Notes: generated from the letters alone by a model not told the origin. 11,863 bases of DNA from Treponema sp. (GCA_031273405.1 JAISRW010000216.1:1-11863); one strand, 5' to 3'; positions 1-5,825 are shown, counted from the first letter of the stretch. A program made the numbers and translations.

Positions 1-102
1 TCAATGAAGGAATCGCCGGTATTTTTCCGTGTCATGCCGTACCTCGCTGTAAGGTTTTATACCCCTATCCCAAATAAATTGGAAAAGAATTTTAACCACC
101 AA

Positions 103-134
103 GGAACCTCTGGTTCCAAGGAACCTATGGTTCC
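103..134. repeat. Two tandem 15-bp mini-hairpins (GGAACC-NNN-GGTTCC)
   Basis: GGAACC-TCT-GGTTCC at 103-117 and GGAACC-TAT-GGTTCC at 120-134 are perfect 6-bp stems with 3-nt loops, two bases apart. They sit inside the left arm of the first palindromic unit and have no counterpart in its right arm, so they look like later insertions or expansions. Confidence 0.7.
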
Positions 135-348
135 AGGATACGGAGGTCTTTGTTAGAACGCTTCTTTTTTCCTTCCTTCTGCGCCTTCGTGGCTGATTCT
201 TTCTTCAAATTTCAGAGGTATTGCAAGGTATGTTGATTAGACTAAAAACATGAATAAATAAAAACCACAAAGTCGAATAAGTCGAAGAAGAAGGAGAGAA
301 AAAAAAGAATCGGACTAATTTTCCTGATTTTCTTTCCTTTTTCGACTG

Positions 349-363
349 CGAACCTCTGGTTCG
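349..363. repeat. 15-bp mini-hairpin CGAACC-TCT-GGTTCG
   Basis: This is a perfect 6-bp stem with a TCT loop, the same loop and core as the copy at 103-117 but with the outer pair changed from G-C to C-G. It interrupts the right arm of the second palindromic unit. The left arm (about 265-290) reads continuously through the corresponding place. Confidence 0.7.
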
Positions 364-414
364 ATTCGACTTCGCGGTTAAAATTCTTTTCTTGTCATTT
401 AGCTAATCAAGGTA

Positions 415-1119
415 CTAGAGTATCTTATAGCCCACGCCGATTTTAACCTGGGGGCCAAGGTTGTAGCCGGCAGGCTTAAACTGGAAATCTGCTTTGCCGG
501 TTCCCATGTCAATCTTTGCTTCCCGATCGCTGACAAACTGGTAGGCAAAGAGGGCTTCGCAACGGAGGAAAAGACTCTGGGTAAGGGAGAAATCCAGCCC
601 TCCCCCGCCTTTGGCCACAATTCCCCAGGTTACATCATGCTCCTTGTCGCTGCTCTTGTTTCCGGCGAAGGGGAATTTGAGGCCCACCCCTAAAGCGGGG
701 AAAACCGTAAATTTCTCGTTTAAAACAAAGGGGTACTTCCCGAGCAGATCCACGATAAGGACATGGGAGACATAGTCTTCATCAATTGGCGTTTTGGGTA
801 CCTGCGTTCCCGACATTGATACTATCGTATCTCCCGTAACCTTGCCGATTTCAGCCAAATAGGCCACCGCAAGCTCAGCATAAGTGGCGTCGACGAAGAT
901 GAAGGCGCCCACGTCAAAGGTCTTGGTTTCGTAGGATAAAGACACATCTACTAGACCAGCAGGCGGATAGTTCACAGCATTTTTAGCAACATCGGTCTCG
1001 CTTTTGGTGAAATTCGCCCCGAGAAGCGGGCCGCCTCCTGCGCTGATGCCAAAGTCCACGGCAAATGCCGCGGCAGCCAGTACGAGAAGGAACGCCGCAA
1101 AGAAAATCCTTTTGTTCAT
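415..1119 (-). CDS. Secreted, probably outer-membrane beta-barrel protein
   Basis: The gene encodes 234 residues. It starts at ATG (1119) with an AGGAG ribosome-binding site (1126-1130) six bases upstream. Residues 1-20 form a classic Sec signal peptide: MNKR, a hydrophobic Ala/Leu/Phe core and an AFA-VD cleavage site. The mature protein starts with a Gly-rich segment (GISAGGGPLLG) and alternates hydrophobic and polar residues in blocks typical of amphipathic beta strands. Several strand-like stretches end in Tyr, Phe or Leu, and the C-terminus is GVGYKIL, close to the aromatic-ended last strand of small porin-like barrels. No specific family was recognised. Most likely it is an 8- to 10-stranded outer-membrane protein of the spirochaete envelope, of unknown function. 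The gene is monocistronic and points toward the repeat block at 83-390. Its upstream region contains the TAGAC palindromes. Confidence 0.8.
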   Translation of the reverse strand: MNKRIFFAAFLLVLAAAAFAVDFGISAGGGPLLGANFTKSETDVAKNAVNYPPAGLVDVSLSYETKTFDVGAFIFVDATYAELAVAYLAEIGKVTGDTIVSMSGTQVPKTPIDEDYVSHVLIVDLLGKYPFVLNEKFTVFPALGVGLKFPFAGNKSSDKEHDVTWGIVAKGGGGLDFSLTQSLFLRCEALFAYQFVSDREAKIDMGTGKADFQFKPAGYNLGPQVKIGVGYKIL

Positions 1120-1261
1120 TAAAAACTCCTATAAATTTTTACGGTCTTATGACCATATTCTTATATAACACCTTTCGACCGGGTTTTTTTACCCGCCCGG
1201 CGTGTTTATAATAAGTCTGGTGTTTTGCCGTCTTTTTGTCAACTCATATAGGCGGTTTTCA

Positions 1262-1344
1262 TAGACGATTTTTTATATTCGTCTAATAATTAGATAAAAT
1301 CAGATATTTATCTATTTATTAGACAAATTTGATTTTTTGTCTAA
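1262..1344. promoter_or_regulatory. Cluster of overlapping TAGAC/GTCTA palindromes (possible operator array)
   Basis: Three inverted repeats built from the same half-site overlap in 83 bp. TAGACGA (1262-1268) faces TCGTCTA (1280-1286). GTCTAATAATTAGAT (1281-1295) faces ATCTATTTATTAGAC (1310-1324) with one mismatch. TTAGACAAA (1319-1327) faces TTTGTCTAA (1336-1344). The stretch is very AT-rich and lies about 140-225 bases upstream of the minus-strand beta-barrel start. A repeated half-site suggests binding of a dimeric regulator. The regulator and target are unknown. It could also be a structural AT-rich repeat. Confidence 0.4.
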
Positions 1345-1477
1345 ACAGGCTGCCGGCAGGCGGTCGGTATCAACAGTTCAAGTCGCGACCGTGTACCAGG
1401 CAATCAGAAGGGCTCAAAATTCGGTAAAACAGAGTAGCAACCCCCCCCTATTTTATACTATATTTTGTGTTACAGGA

Positions 1478-1512
1478 GCCTTTCCCAAAACTCGGTTAGT
1501 TTTGGGAAAGGC
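1478..1512. repeat. Long perfect hairpin, copy 1 (15-bp stem)
   Basis: GCCTTTCCCAAAACT (1478-1492), loop CGGTT, then the exact complement AGTTTTGGGAAAGGC (1498-1512). No U-run follows, so it is not a standard terminator. Its stem shares at least 13 bp with copy 2 at 1561-1590, which makes it a dispersed palindromic (REP-like) repeat. Confidence 0.75.
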
Positions 1513-1560
1513 TTCCGAAAAAGCGGCCCATAGCCCGTTTTTTCTACTAAATTTAAGGTT

Positions 1561-1590
1561 GCTTTCCCAAAACTGAAGTTTTGGGAAAGC
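1561..1590. repeat. Long perfect hairpin, copy 2 (14-bp stem)
   Basis: GCTTTCCCAAAACT (1561-1574), a 2-nt GA loop, then AGTTTTGGGAAAGC (1577-1590). It is nearly the same stem as copy 1, 48 bases away. The pair could be the two ends of a tiny non-autonomous element or two REP-like units. Confidence 0.75.
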
Positions 1591-1771
1591 CTCGTGGTTA
1601 TACAGCTTTTTTGAAAAGCAGCAGGTACGGCGGAACGCATTCCTCACCCGGCGCCGCAACCGGCAATTGTTCCCTTCTGTGCCTACCGTATGGCAGTCTT
1701 CGGCGAACGCGGCCAGGAGCCTGTTGCGCTTGTAGGTTTTTGGGGCTGCTTTGGGAGTTTGCAGGGTAAAT

Positions 1772-1786
1772 CGAACCGAAGGTTCG
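1772..1786. repeat. 15-bp mini-hairpin CGAACC-GAA-GGTTCG
   Basis: It has the same 6-3-6 architecture and the same stem as the copy at 349-363, with loop GAA instead of TCT. It lies directly before the terminator-like hairpin. Confidence 0.6.
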
Positions 1787-1787
1787 C

Positions 1788-1810
1788 AACCGCCTGATCG
1801 GCGGTTTTTT
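1788..1810 (+). terminator. Terminator-like hairpin with T-run
   Basis: AACCGCC (1788-1794), loop TGATC, then GGCGGTT (1800-1806) running into T's to 1810. This fits an intrinsic terminator on the plus strand. No plus-strand gene was recognised upstream, so it would end an unannotated transcript or is a relic. Confidence 0.55.
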
Positions 1811-1966
1811 CAGATTTCATGCGCAAAGCGCAACAAACTCCTGGTGAAAGGCCGCCCCCGGGGGCAAGGTTGTACTTCCGGATCATCCGGCCCCCGGGGC
1901 GCTCATCCGGCGCTTTGGTAAAATGGTATTCGGTCCGCCGATGCCCTGCGTCCGGCCGTACCGTAC

Positions 1967-1996
1967 TTGACATTCTCCTCCCCTTTCCTTTAGGCT
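1967..1996 (+). promoter_or_regulatory. Sigma-70-type promoter of the thiamin operon
   Basis: A consensus -35 TTGACA (1967-1972) is separated by 18 bases from TAGGCT (1991-1996), a -10 with the key first TA and final T. The predicted start near 2002-2004 would put the TPP aptamer at the very 5' end of the transcript, as expected for a riboswitch leader. Confidence 0.65.
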
Positions 1997-1997
1997 A

Positions 1998-2095
1998 AAC
2001 ACGCTAACAGGGGCGCTGGTTTTCCGGCTGAGAGAGAGCGAATTGACGCTTTTAACCCTTATACCTGATCCGGGTAATGCCGGCGTAGGAAGAAT
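1998..2095 (+). ncRNA. TPP riboswitch (THI-box) aptamer
   Basis: All signature blocks of the thiamin pyrophosphate aptamer are present in order: ACAGGGGCGC (2007-2016), CGGCTGAGAGAG (about 2025-2036), ACCCTTATACCTGATC (about 2055-2070), the short P5 hairpin CCGG-GTAATG-CCGG, then GCGTAGGAAGA at the 3' side (about 2084-2094). The non-consensus P3 insert lies at about 2037-2054. TPP binding should lower expression of the downstream transporter and thiE, since the permease and synthase are thiamin supply genes. Confidence 0.95.
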
Positions 2096-2110
2096 GTTTC
2101 AGGCATTTTG

Positions 2111-2156
2111 GCCTCCGCCGGTGTTTCCTATTAATGGCGCATTGCGGAGGCTTTTT
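2111..2156 (+). terminator. Riboswitch expression-platform terminator that also contains the cytX Shine-Dalgarno
   Basis: GCCTCCGC (2111-2118) pairs with GCGGAGGC (2144-2151), followed by TTTTT (2152-2156): an intrinsic terminator. The 3' arm contains GGAGG (2146-2150), seven bases before the cytX ATG at 2158, so the same stem would also mask the ribosome-binding site. The aptamer 3' strand CCGGCGTAGG (2080-2089) can pair with CCTCCGCCGG (2112-2121) at 9 of 10 positions, a good antiterminator that excludes the stem. Confidence 0.85.
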
Positions 2157-2157
2157 C

Positions 2158-3354
2158 ATGAAGAAACACACCATGCTTCTCCTCTGGCTCGGAGCTTCGA
2201 TTTCCATCTCCGAGATCTACACCGGCGGGCTCCTGGCCCCCCTGGGCTTTGCCCGGGGAATCGCCGTGATCCTCGTAGGCCACCTCATCGGCACGGGGCT
2301 TTTGGCCCTGGGTTCCCGGATTTCCTTCTCCCGGAAGGAGAACGCCATGGACAGCGCGGCCTTTTCCCTGGGCGGGATCGGGGGGAAGCTGGCGGCCCTC
2401 TGCAACGTGGTGCAGCTCATAGGCTGGACCATTGTCATGGTGGTCCAGGCGGGGAGCGCGGTTACCGGCGTTTTCCCGGACTTCCCCTTCCGGGCCGCCG
2501 CCCTGATCCTCTCAAGCCTTGTCCTCCTCTGGGCCCTCATCCTGGGGAGCCCCGCGGGGAGGCTCAACGAAATCGCCGTGATCCTGCTCTCGGCCCTCTG
2601 CGTCCTCCTCTTTGCCGAAGCCGCCCGGAAGGGGCTCCCGGCAGGGGGGCTCGGCGCGGCCATGAGCGTCAGCCTGGGGATAGAGCTTTCCATCGCCATG
2701 CCGGTTTCCTGGCTGCCCCTGGCGGGGGACTACGCCTCCAAGACCGACTCCCCAGCGTGCGCCACCCTGATGCCCTTCATCGGGTATTTTACCGGGAGCG
2801 TCCTCATGTACGGCTTCGGCCTCTTTATAGCCCTCAGCTCCGGGGGAGACATTTTTGCGTTTATCGCCGGGAGCTCTTTCCGCTTCGCCGCCTGCGCCGT
2901 GGTGGTCCTCTCCACCATGACCACCGCCTTTCTGGATCTCTACTCCGCCGCGGTTTCTTCCCGGCAGTTCATCAGGGGCGGCGCCGAAAGGCGGCCGGTT
3001 CTGGTGATCGGCCTCTTTGCCCTGGCGGTTTCGGTCTTCTTCCCTGTAGGGAAATACGAAGCCTTTCTTACCGCCTTCCTGAGCGCCATCGGCATGGTCT
3101 TCGTCCCCATATATTCGGTGATCTTCCTGGATTACCTTCTGAAACGGAAGCGCTTTGGAAAGGCCCTGCACATTCCCGCCCTGGCGGTGATCGTGATCGG
3201 CATGGCCGCGTACCGGGTCTTTACCCGCTTTGAGATTTGGATACCCACCGTCTTGACCATCCTGACGGTGTGGGCTCTGTATCTCCCCTTTGCCCTGCCG
3301 GGGCGAAAGGCGGCACCGGGCGGCGTCCGCCGAGGGAAGGCCGGCCATGTTTAA
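2158..3354 (+). CDS. cytX: Hydroxymethylpyrimidine/cytosine-type permease, NCS1 family
   Basis: A 398-residue integral inner-membrane protein with about 11-12 hydrophobic segments across its whole length. It has the NCS1 (cytosine/purine permease) look: an N-terminal LWLGASISISEIYTGG segment and a central PVSWLPLAGDYAS motif typical of CodB/CytX-type proteins. Downstream of a TPP riboswitch and overlapping thiE, the expected substrate is 4-amino-5-hydroxymethyl-2-methylpyrimidine (HMP) or a related precursor. ATG 2158 is chosen over the in-frame ATG 2134 because 2134 lies in the terminator loop and lacks a ribosome-binding site, while 2158 has GGAGG seven bases upstream. Control is by the leader riboswitch. 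The family is secure; the HMP substrate is inferred from context. Confidence 0.9.
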   Translation: MKKHTMLLLWLGASISISEIYTGGLLAPLGFARGIAVILVGHLIGTGLLALGSRISFSRKENAMDSAAFSLGGIGGKLAALCNVVQLIGWTIVMVVQAGSAVTGVFPDFPFRAAALILSSLVLLWALILGSPAGRLNEIAVILLSALCVLLFAEAARKGLPAGGLGAAMSVSLGIELSIAMPVSWLPLAGDYASKTDSPACATLMPFIGYFTGSVLMYGFGLFIALSSGGDIFAFIAGSSFRFAACAVVVLSTMTTAFLDLYSAAVSSRQFIRGGAERRPVLVIGLFALAVSVFFPVGKYEAFLTAFLSAIGMVFVPIYSVIFLDYLLKRKRFGKALHIPALAVIVIGMAAYRVFTRFEIWIPTVLTILTVWALYLPFALPGRKAAPGGVRRGKAGHV

Positions 3355-3973
3355 AAAAAGCGATCTCGCCCTCTATCTTTGCACCGACCGCGCCCTGTCC
3401 CTGGGGCGGCCCCTGATTCAGGCAGTGGAAGCGGCCGTTCAGGGGGGGGTGACCATGGTACAACTCCGGGAGAAGGAAGCTTCCGCGGGGGAATTCTTCG
3501 CCCTGGCAAAAGAGCTCCTGGGCCTCACCCGCCCCCTGGGCATCCCCCTCATCATAAACGACAGGCTGGATATTGCCCTGGCCGCCGGCGCCGAAGGCCT
3601 CCATATAGGCCAGTCGGATCTGCCCCTTAGAGAAGCCCGGCGCATCGCCGGTCCGGGCCTTATCATCGGGGTGTCGGCGTCGACGGCCGAAGAAGCCCTG
3701 GCGGCCGAGAGGGACGGGGCCGACTACATAGGCGCCGGGGCGGTGTTCCCCACCGGGAGCAAGGCCGACGTCAGTGCGGTCATCGGCATCGACGGGCTGG
3801 CGGCAATATGCAAGGCGGTGAAGATCCCCGTGGCCGCCATAGGCGGCATTGGCCCCGGAAACATCCGGGCGGTGCTGGAGGCCGGCGCCTCGGGGGCCGC
3901 GGTGATCTCGGCCATACTCTCCCAGCCTGATATACGGGAAGCCGCGGCGGCCCTGCGGCGCTGCGGGCTGTAG
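3347..3973 (+). CDS. thiE: Thiamin-phosphate synthase ThiE
   Basis: A 208-residue TIM-barrel enzyme of normal family length. It joins HMP pyrophosphate to thiazole phosphate, giving thiamin phosphate and pyrophosphate (EC 2.5.1.3). Visible motifs are QLREK (39-43), the Mg/diphosphate-binding NDR (71-73), HIGQSD (86-91), GVS (108-110), FPTGSK (134-139; the family usually has a second Thr where Ser138 stands), AIGGI (164-168) and GAAVISAI (183-190). The start is ATG 3347, which overlaps the cytX stop by 8 bases and has GGAAGG six bases upstream. The frame is open back to 3290, but the extra residues are not part of the fold. It is translationally coupled to cytX and under the same TPP control. 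Confidence 0.95.
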   Translation: MFKKSDLALYLCTDRALSLGRPLIQAVEAAVQGGVTMVQLREKEASAGEFFALAKELLGLTRPLGIPLIINDRLDIALAAGAEGLHIGQSDLPLREARRIAGPGLIIGVSASTAEEALAAERDGADYIGAGAVFPTGSKADVSAVIGIDGLAAICKAVKIPVAAIGGIGPGNIRAVLEAGASGAAVISAILSQPDIREAAAALRRCGL

Positions 3974-3975
3974 CC

Positions 3976-4662
3976 GTGGGTTTCTTTGATGCATACGAGG
4001 CCGCCATTTTCGACCTCGACGGCACCCTGGCCGATTCCATGCATCTCTGGGGGCAGATCTGCCGGGACTGGCTCCTTGGGTACGGGAAAGAGCCGGAAGA
4101 CAACCTCGCCGCCGCGCTGTCCTCCATGAGCCTTACCCAGGCGGCGGAATATGTGATAACGACCTACGGGGTCCGCCTCCCCCCCGCCGATGTGATAGGC
4201 CAATGGGAGAGCATGGTCCTGGAAGCATACCGGACCAGGGTGGCCCTAAAACCCGGGGCCTCCGAACTGGTCCGCGCCCTGGCCGGCCGGGGCATGAAGC
4301 TTGCCATAGCCACCTCCTGCTTTCCCGCGGCCTGCGAGGCCGTACTGGCCCGCCACCGGCTCCGCCGGTTTTTCTCCGCCCTGGTCTATACCGACGAGAT
4401 CAAATCCCCGGAGGGCCGGACCCTGAACAAGACCTTCCCCCAGATATGGCTCGCCGCCGCCGCCCGCCTCGGCACAGCAGCCGAAAAGTGCCTGGTCTTT
4501 GAGGATATGAGCGCCGCCCTCAAAGGCGTCCGGGCCGCCGGCATGGGCTTCGCGGCGGTCTGGGACGCCTCCTGTCCCGACTGGCCCGCCTTCAGCGCCC
4601 AAGCCGACCTCGCCCTCCCTTCCCCCCAAGCCGCCCTCCCCCACCTCTCCCCTTCCCCATAA
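3976..4662 (+). CDS. HAD-superfamily phosphatase in the thiamin operon (candidate thiamin-phosphate phosphatase)
   Basis: 228 residues. Start GTG 3976, two bases after the thiE stop; no good ribosome-binding site, so coupling to thiE is likely. HAD motif I is FDLDGTLADS (12-21; nucleophile Asp13, acid/base Asp15), with an alpha-helical cap at about 22-95. Motif II is ATSC (112-115; Thr113). A motif III lysine is probably Lys152 in LNKTFPQIW, where relatives usually have GKPxPD. Motif IV is VFED (174-177). It belongs to the beta-phosphoglucomutase-like/Cof-independent HAD group. A role in dephosphorylating thiamin phosphate, HMP-P or thiazole-P is inferred only from operon position. The last about 18 residues are a Pro/Ser/Leu-rich tail encoded by the start of a polypyrimidine tract and may be an extension. 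Confidence 0.85.
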   Translation: MGFFDAYEAAIFDLDGTLADSMHLWGQICRDWLLGYGKEPEDNLAAALSSMSLTQAAEYVITTYGVRLPPADVIGQWESMVLEAYRTRVALKPGASELVRALAGRGMKLAIATSCFPAACEAVLARHRLRRFFSALVYTDEIKSPEGRTLNKTFPQIWLAAAARLGTAAEKCLVFEDMSAALKGVRAAGMGFAAVWDASCPDWPAFSAQADLALPSPQAALPHLSPSP

Positions 4663-4765
4663 CCTCTTCCTTTCTCCCCTCTCCCCCTCTTACCCTATTC
4701 CCTATCCCTCTTATTTATTACGTATGACATATTCCCTCTTCCCTGTTCTTCCTCTTCCCCCCTCG
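4604..4765 (+). other. Polypyrimidine tract across the 3' end of the HAD gene and the following spacer
   Basis: About 160 bases consist almost wholly of C and T on the plus strand, in loose repeats of CCCTCTTCC type, broken only by a short AT-rich island near 4710-4730. It covers the last codons of the phosphatase gene and most of the spacer to the next gene. A shorter similar tract precedes the lipoprotein gene (about 5740-5805). Both tracts are followed by the same ATTATCTATT sequence (about 4773-4782 and 5805-5814), so this may be a shared upstream element. Confidence 0.5.
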
Positions 4766-4784
4766 CTTTAGTATTATCTATTCA

Positions 4785-4820
4785 TAGGATCAACATAGGA
4801 TCAAACAAAGAATCAAACAG
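4785..4820 (+). repeat. Short direct repeats upstream of the HU-like gene
   Basis: Three imperfect 11-12 base repeats of the form AGGATCAAACA / AAGAATCAAACA run from 4785 to the ribosome-binding site of the next gene. They lie in the likely 5' untranslated region and could be an expansion or a protein-binding array. Confidence 0.4.
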
Positions 4821-4833
4821 AGGAGAAAGCATT

Positions 4834-5562
4834 ATGGCGGTATTACACACAATCAAGGCATGGCTGTACGAAAACCTGCTGACCGACGACAAGAACGACT
4901 ATGCGGCCCGGGTCAGTGCGGAGCGCACCCTCTCGGTGCGGGACATCTGCGAATCCGCGGCGGCCCGGGGCGGGGCGGACATTAGCGCGGCGTCGATGGA
5001 GCACGCGGTGGAACTCTTCCACAAGGAGATGGCGTACCGGCTCTGCGACGGCTTCTCGGTGAACACCGGCTGGTACACCGCGTCCATGCACATCAAGGGC
5101 GTCTTCAGCAGCCCAACCGAAGGCTTCGACCCGGCAAAGCATACGGTCATGGCGGAGTTCCACCAGGGCGCGGATCTCCGCAAGGAACTGGCGGCGGTGG
5201 GCGTGAGCGTCCTGGGCAAGGCGGAACTGAACTTCTTCATCGCCCAGGTAACGGACATAAGGACCGGCAGCGTGAACGACATCCTCACACCCGGGCGGAA
5301 TGCGCGGATAACGGGGAGCAAGATCAAGATTGACGGAGAAGACGCCTCCAACGGCATATATTTTACCAACCAGGTCAGCCTTGAGCGCGTCAAGATAGAC
5401 AAGGCGGACATCGTGGAGAACAAGAAGAGCGAACTCATGGTAATCATCCCCGCGCTGCCACCCGGCACGTATCAGCTGGAAGTAACGACCCGGTACGGCG
5501 GCAGTTCGCCCCTCAAGGAGTCCCGGACAACGGTTTTCGACCGGCCCTTAACCGTCGCCTAA
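4834..5562 (+). CDS. HU-like DNA-binding domain plus DUF4469 protein
   Basis: 242 residues. Start ATG 4834, preceded by AGAGGAG (about 4818-4824). The N-terminal part (about 1-125) matches the HU-DNA-binding-like family: an ENLLTDDKNDYAARV opening, a VRDICESAAARGGADIS helix region, then FSVNTGWYTASMHIKGVF and FDPAKHTVMAEF. Family members often follow this with a second domain, as here (about 135-240), a beta-rich DUF4469/Ig-like fold ending GTYQLEVTTRYGGSSPLKESRT. There is no signal peptide, so it is probably cytoplasmic. The family is most familiar from Bacteroidetes and some spirochaetes, with unknown function. Nucleic-acid binding is predicted from the HU-like fold and not shown. The gene stands alone and is followed at once by a palindromic repeat array (5566-5671). 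Confidence 0.8.
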   Translation: MAVLHTIKAWLYENLLTDDKNDYAARVSAERTLSVRDICESAAARGGADISAASMEHAVELFHKEMAYRLCDGFSVNTGWYTASMHIKGVFSSPTEGFDPAKHTVMAEFHQGADLRKELAAVGVSVLGKAELNFFIAQVTDIRTGSVNDILTPGRNARITGSKIKIDGEDASNGIYFTNQVSLERVKIDKADIVENKKSELMVIIPALPPGTYQLEVTTRYGGSSPLKESRTTVFDRPLTVA

Positions 5563-5565
5563 ACC

Positions 5566-5671
5566 GCGCACGAGCCGTGCGCAGTAGTGCGCACGCACCG
5601 TGCGCAGACCGGCGCACGCACCGTGCGCAGTACTGCACACGCGCCGTGCGCAGACCGGCGCACGCGCCGTG
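5566..5671. repeat. Five tandem 23-bp palindromic repeats (GCGCACG-NNN-CGTGCGC)
   Basis: Units begin at 5566, 5589, 5612, 5635 and 5658, an exact 23-bp period. Each holds a 7-bp inverted repeat GCGCACG/CGTGCGC around a 3-nt loop (AGC, CAC, CAC, CGC, CGC), then a 6-nt linker. Linkers alternate AGTAGT, AGACCG, AGTACT, AGACCG, giving a 46-bp higher-order repeat. Unit 4 has one change (GCACACG), and unit 5 is truncated on its right arm. The array starts three bases after the stop codon of the HU-like gene. It has no U-run, so it is not a normal terminator, and it lacks the unique spacers of a CRISPR array. Confidence 0.9.
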
Positions 5672-5813
5672 GTCAAAGAAGCGTAAAGGATAGGAGAGAG
5701 GGCCTTCTCCACTCTTCACTCTAACTTCTAACTAAAAAGAAAAGCCGCCCCCCCTTGTGAAGCCCCCCGCTGCTGCCCTGCCCTAACCCTCTTCCCTTTT
5801 CCCGATTATCTAT

Positions 5814-5819
5814 TACAAT
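5814..5819 (+). promoter_or_regulatory. Possible -10 element for a leaderless lipoprotein transcript
   Basis: TACAAT (5814-5819) ends six bases before the lipoprotein ATG (5826), so transcription would begin at or next to the start codon. No Shine-Dalgarno sequence is visible, and no clear -35 was found. Confidence 0.3.
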
Positions 5820-5825
5820 GATCGT

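Larger units (their letters stand above)
83..390. repeat. Composite palindromic repeat block with 15-bp terminal inverted repeats
   Basis: AAAAGAATTTTAACC at 83-97 is matched by its exact reverse complement at 376-390. Inside are two tandem units in the same orientation. Each begins with AACCACNAAG (94 and about 265) and ends with a CTTCG-rich complement (about 187-197 and 369-379), so each can fold into a long imperfect hairpin. The second unit is rich in AAGTCGAA on the left and TTCGACTT on the right. There is no coding capacity. It resembles the non-coding palindromic interspersed repeats found between bacterial genes, or a MITE-like element. No target-site duplication was identified. It lies downstream of the minus-strand beta-barrel gene. 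Confidence 0.6.
1591..1966. other. Non-coding, hairpin-rich stretch without a recognisable gene
   Basis: Short open frames occur on both strands, but none has a ribosome-binding site or a recognisable product. Visible structures are the mini-hairpin CGAACC-GAA-GGTTCG (1772-1786), the terminator-like hairpin at 1788-1810, the palindrome GCCCCC/GGGGGC (1854-1865) and CCGGAT-C-ATCCGG (1878-1890). The segment 1345-1477 is likewise without a supported gene. It contains a CGGTCG/CGACCG hairpin (about 1360-1390) and a C8 run at 1441-1448. The region may be decayed sequence or carry an unrecognised small RNA ending at the 1788-1810 hairpin. Confidence 0.4.

Noticed and set aside
1237..1242. TTGACA on the minus strand as -35 of the beta-barrel gene
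   Set aside because: The nearest -10-like hexamer (1208-1213) is about 23 bases away, too far for a normal promoter, so no promoter was called.
1360..1396. tRNA-like T-loop (GTTCAAGTC followed by ACCA)
   Set aside because: The T-stem does not pair, and no anticodon or D arm can be placed upstream, so it is not a tRNA.
1337..1973. Small open frames on both strands between the beta-barrel gene and the riboswitch
   Set aside because: No start signals and no recognisable products. Several run through perfect hairpins, which explains their repeated peptide pieces.
2043..3233. 396-codon open frame overlapping cytX
   Set aside because: It is an out-of-frame shadow in GC-rich sequence. It begins inside the TPP aptamer, its composition is Arg/Gly/Pro/His-rich and it matches no family, while the cytX frame is a clear membrane transporter.
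2512..3994. Long minus-strand open frames opposite cytX and thiE
   Set aside because: They are antisense shadows of well-supported genes, with low-complexity Gly/Arg/Pro content and no ribosome-binding sites.
5566..5671. CRISPR array
   Set aside because: The repeats are tandem with only 6-base, recurring linkers. There are no unique 25-40 base spacers and no cas genes in the window.
5513..5719. Minus-strand open frame through the 23-bp array
   Set aside because: The 23-bp period is not a multiple of three, so no stable peptide repeat is encoded. The frame is a by-product of the GC-rich palindromes.
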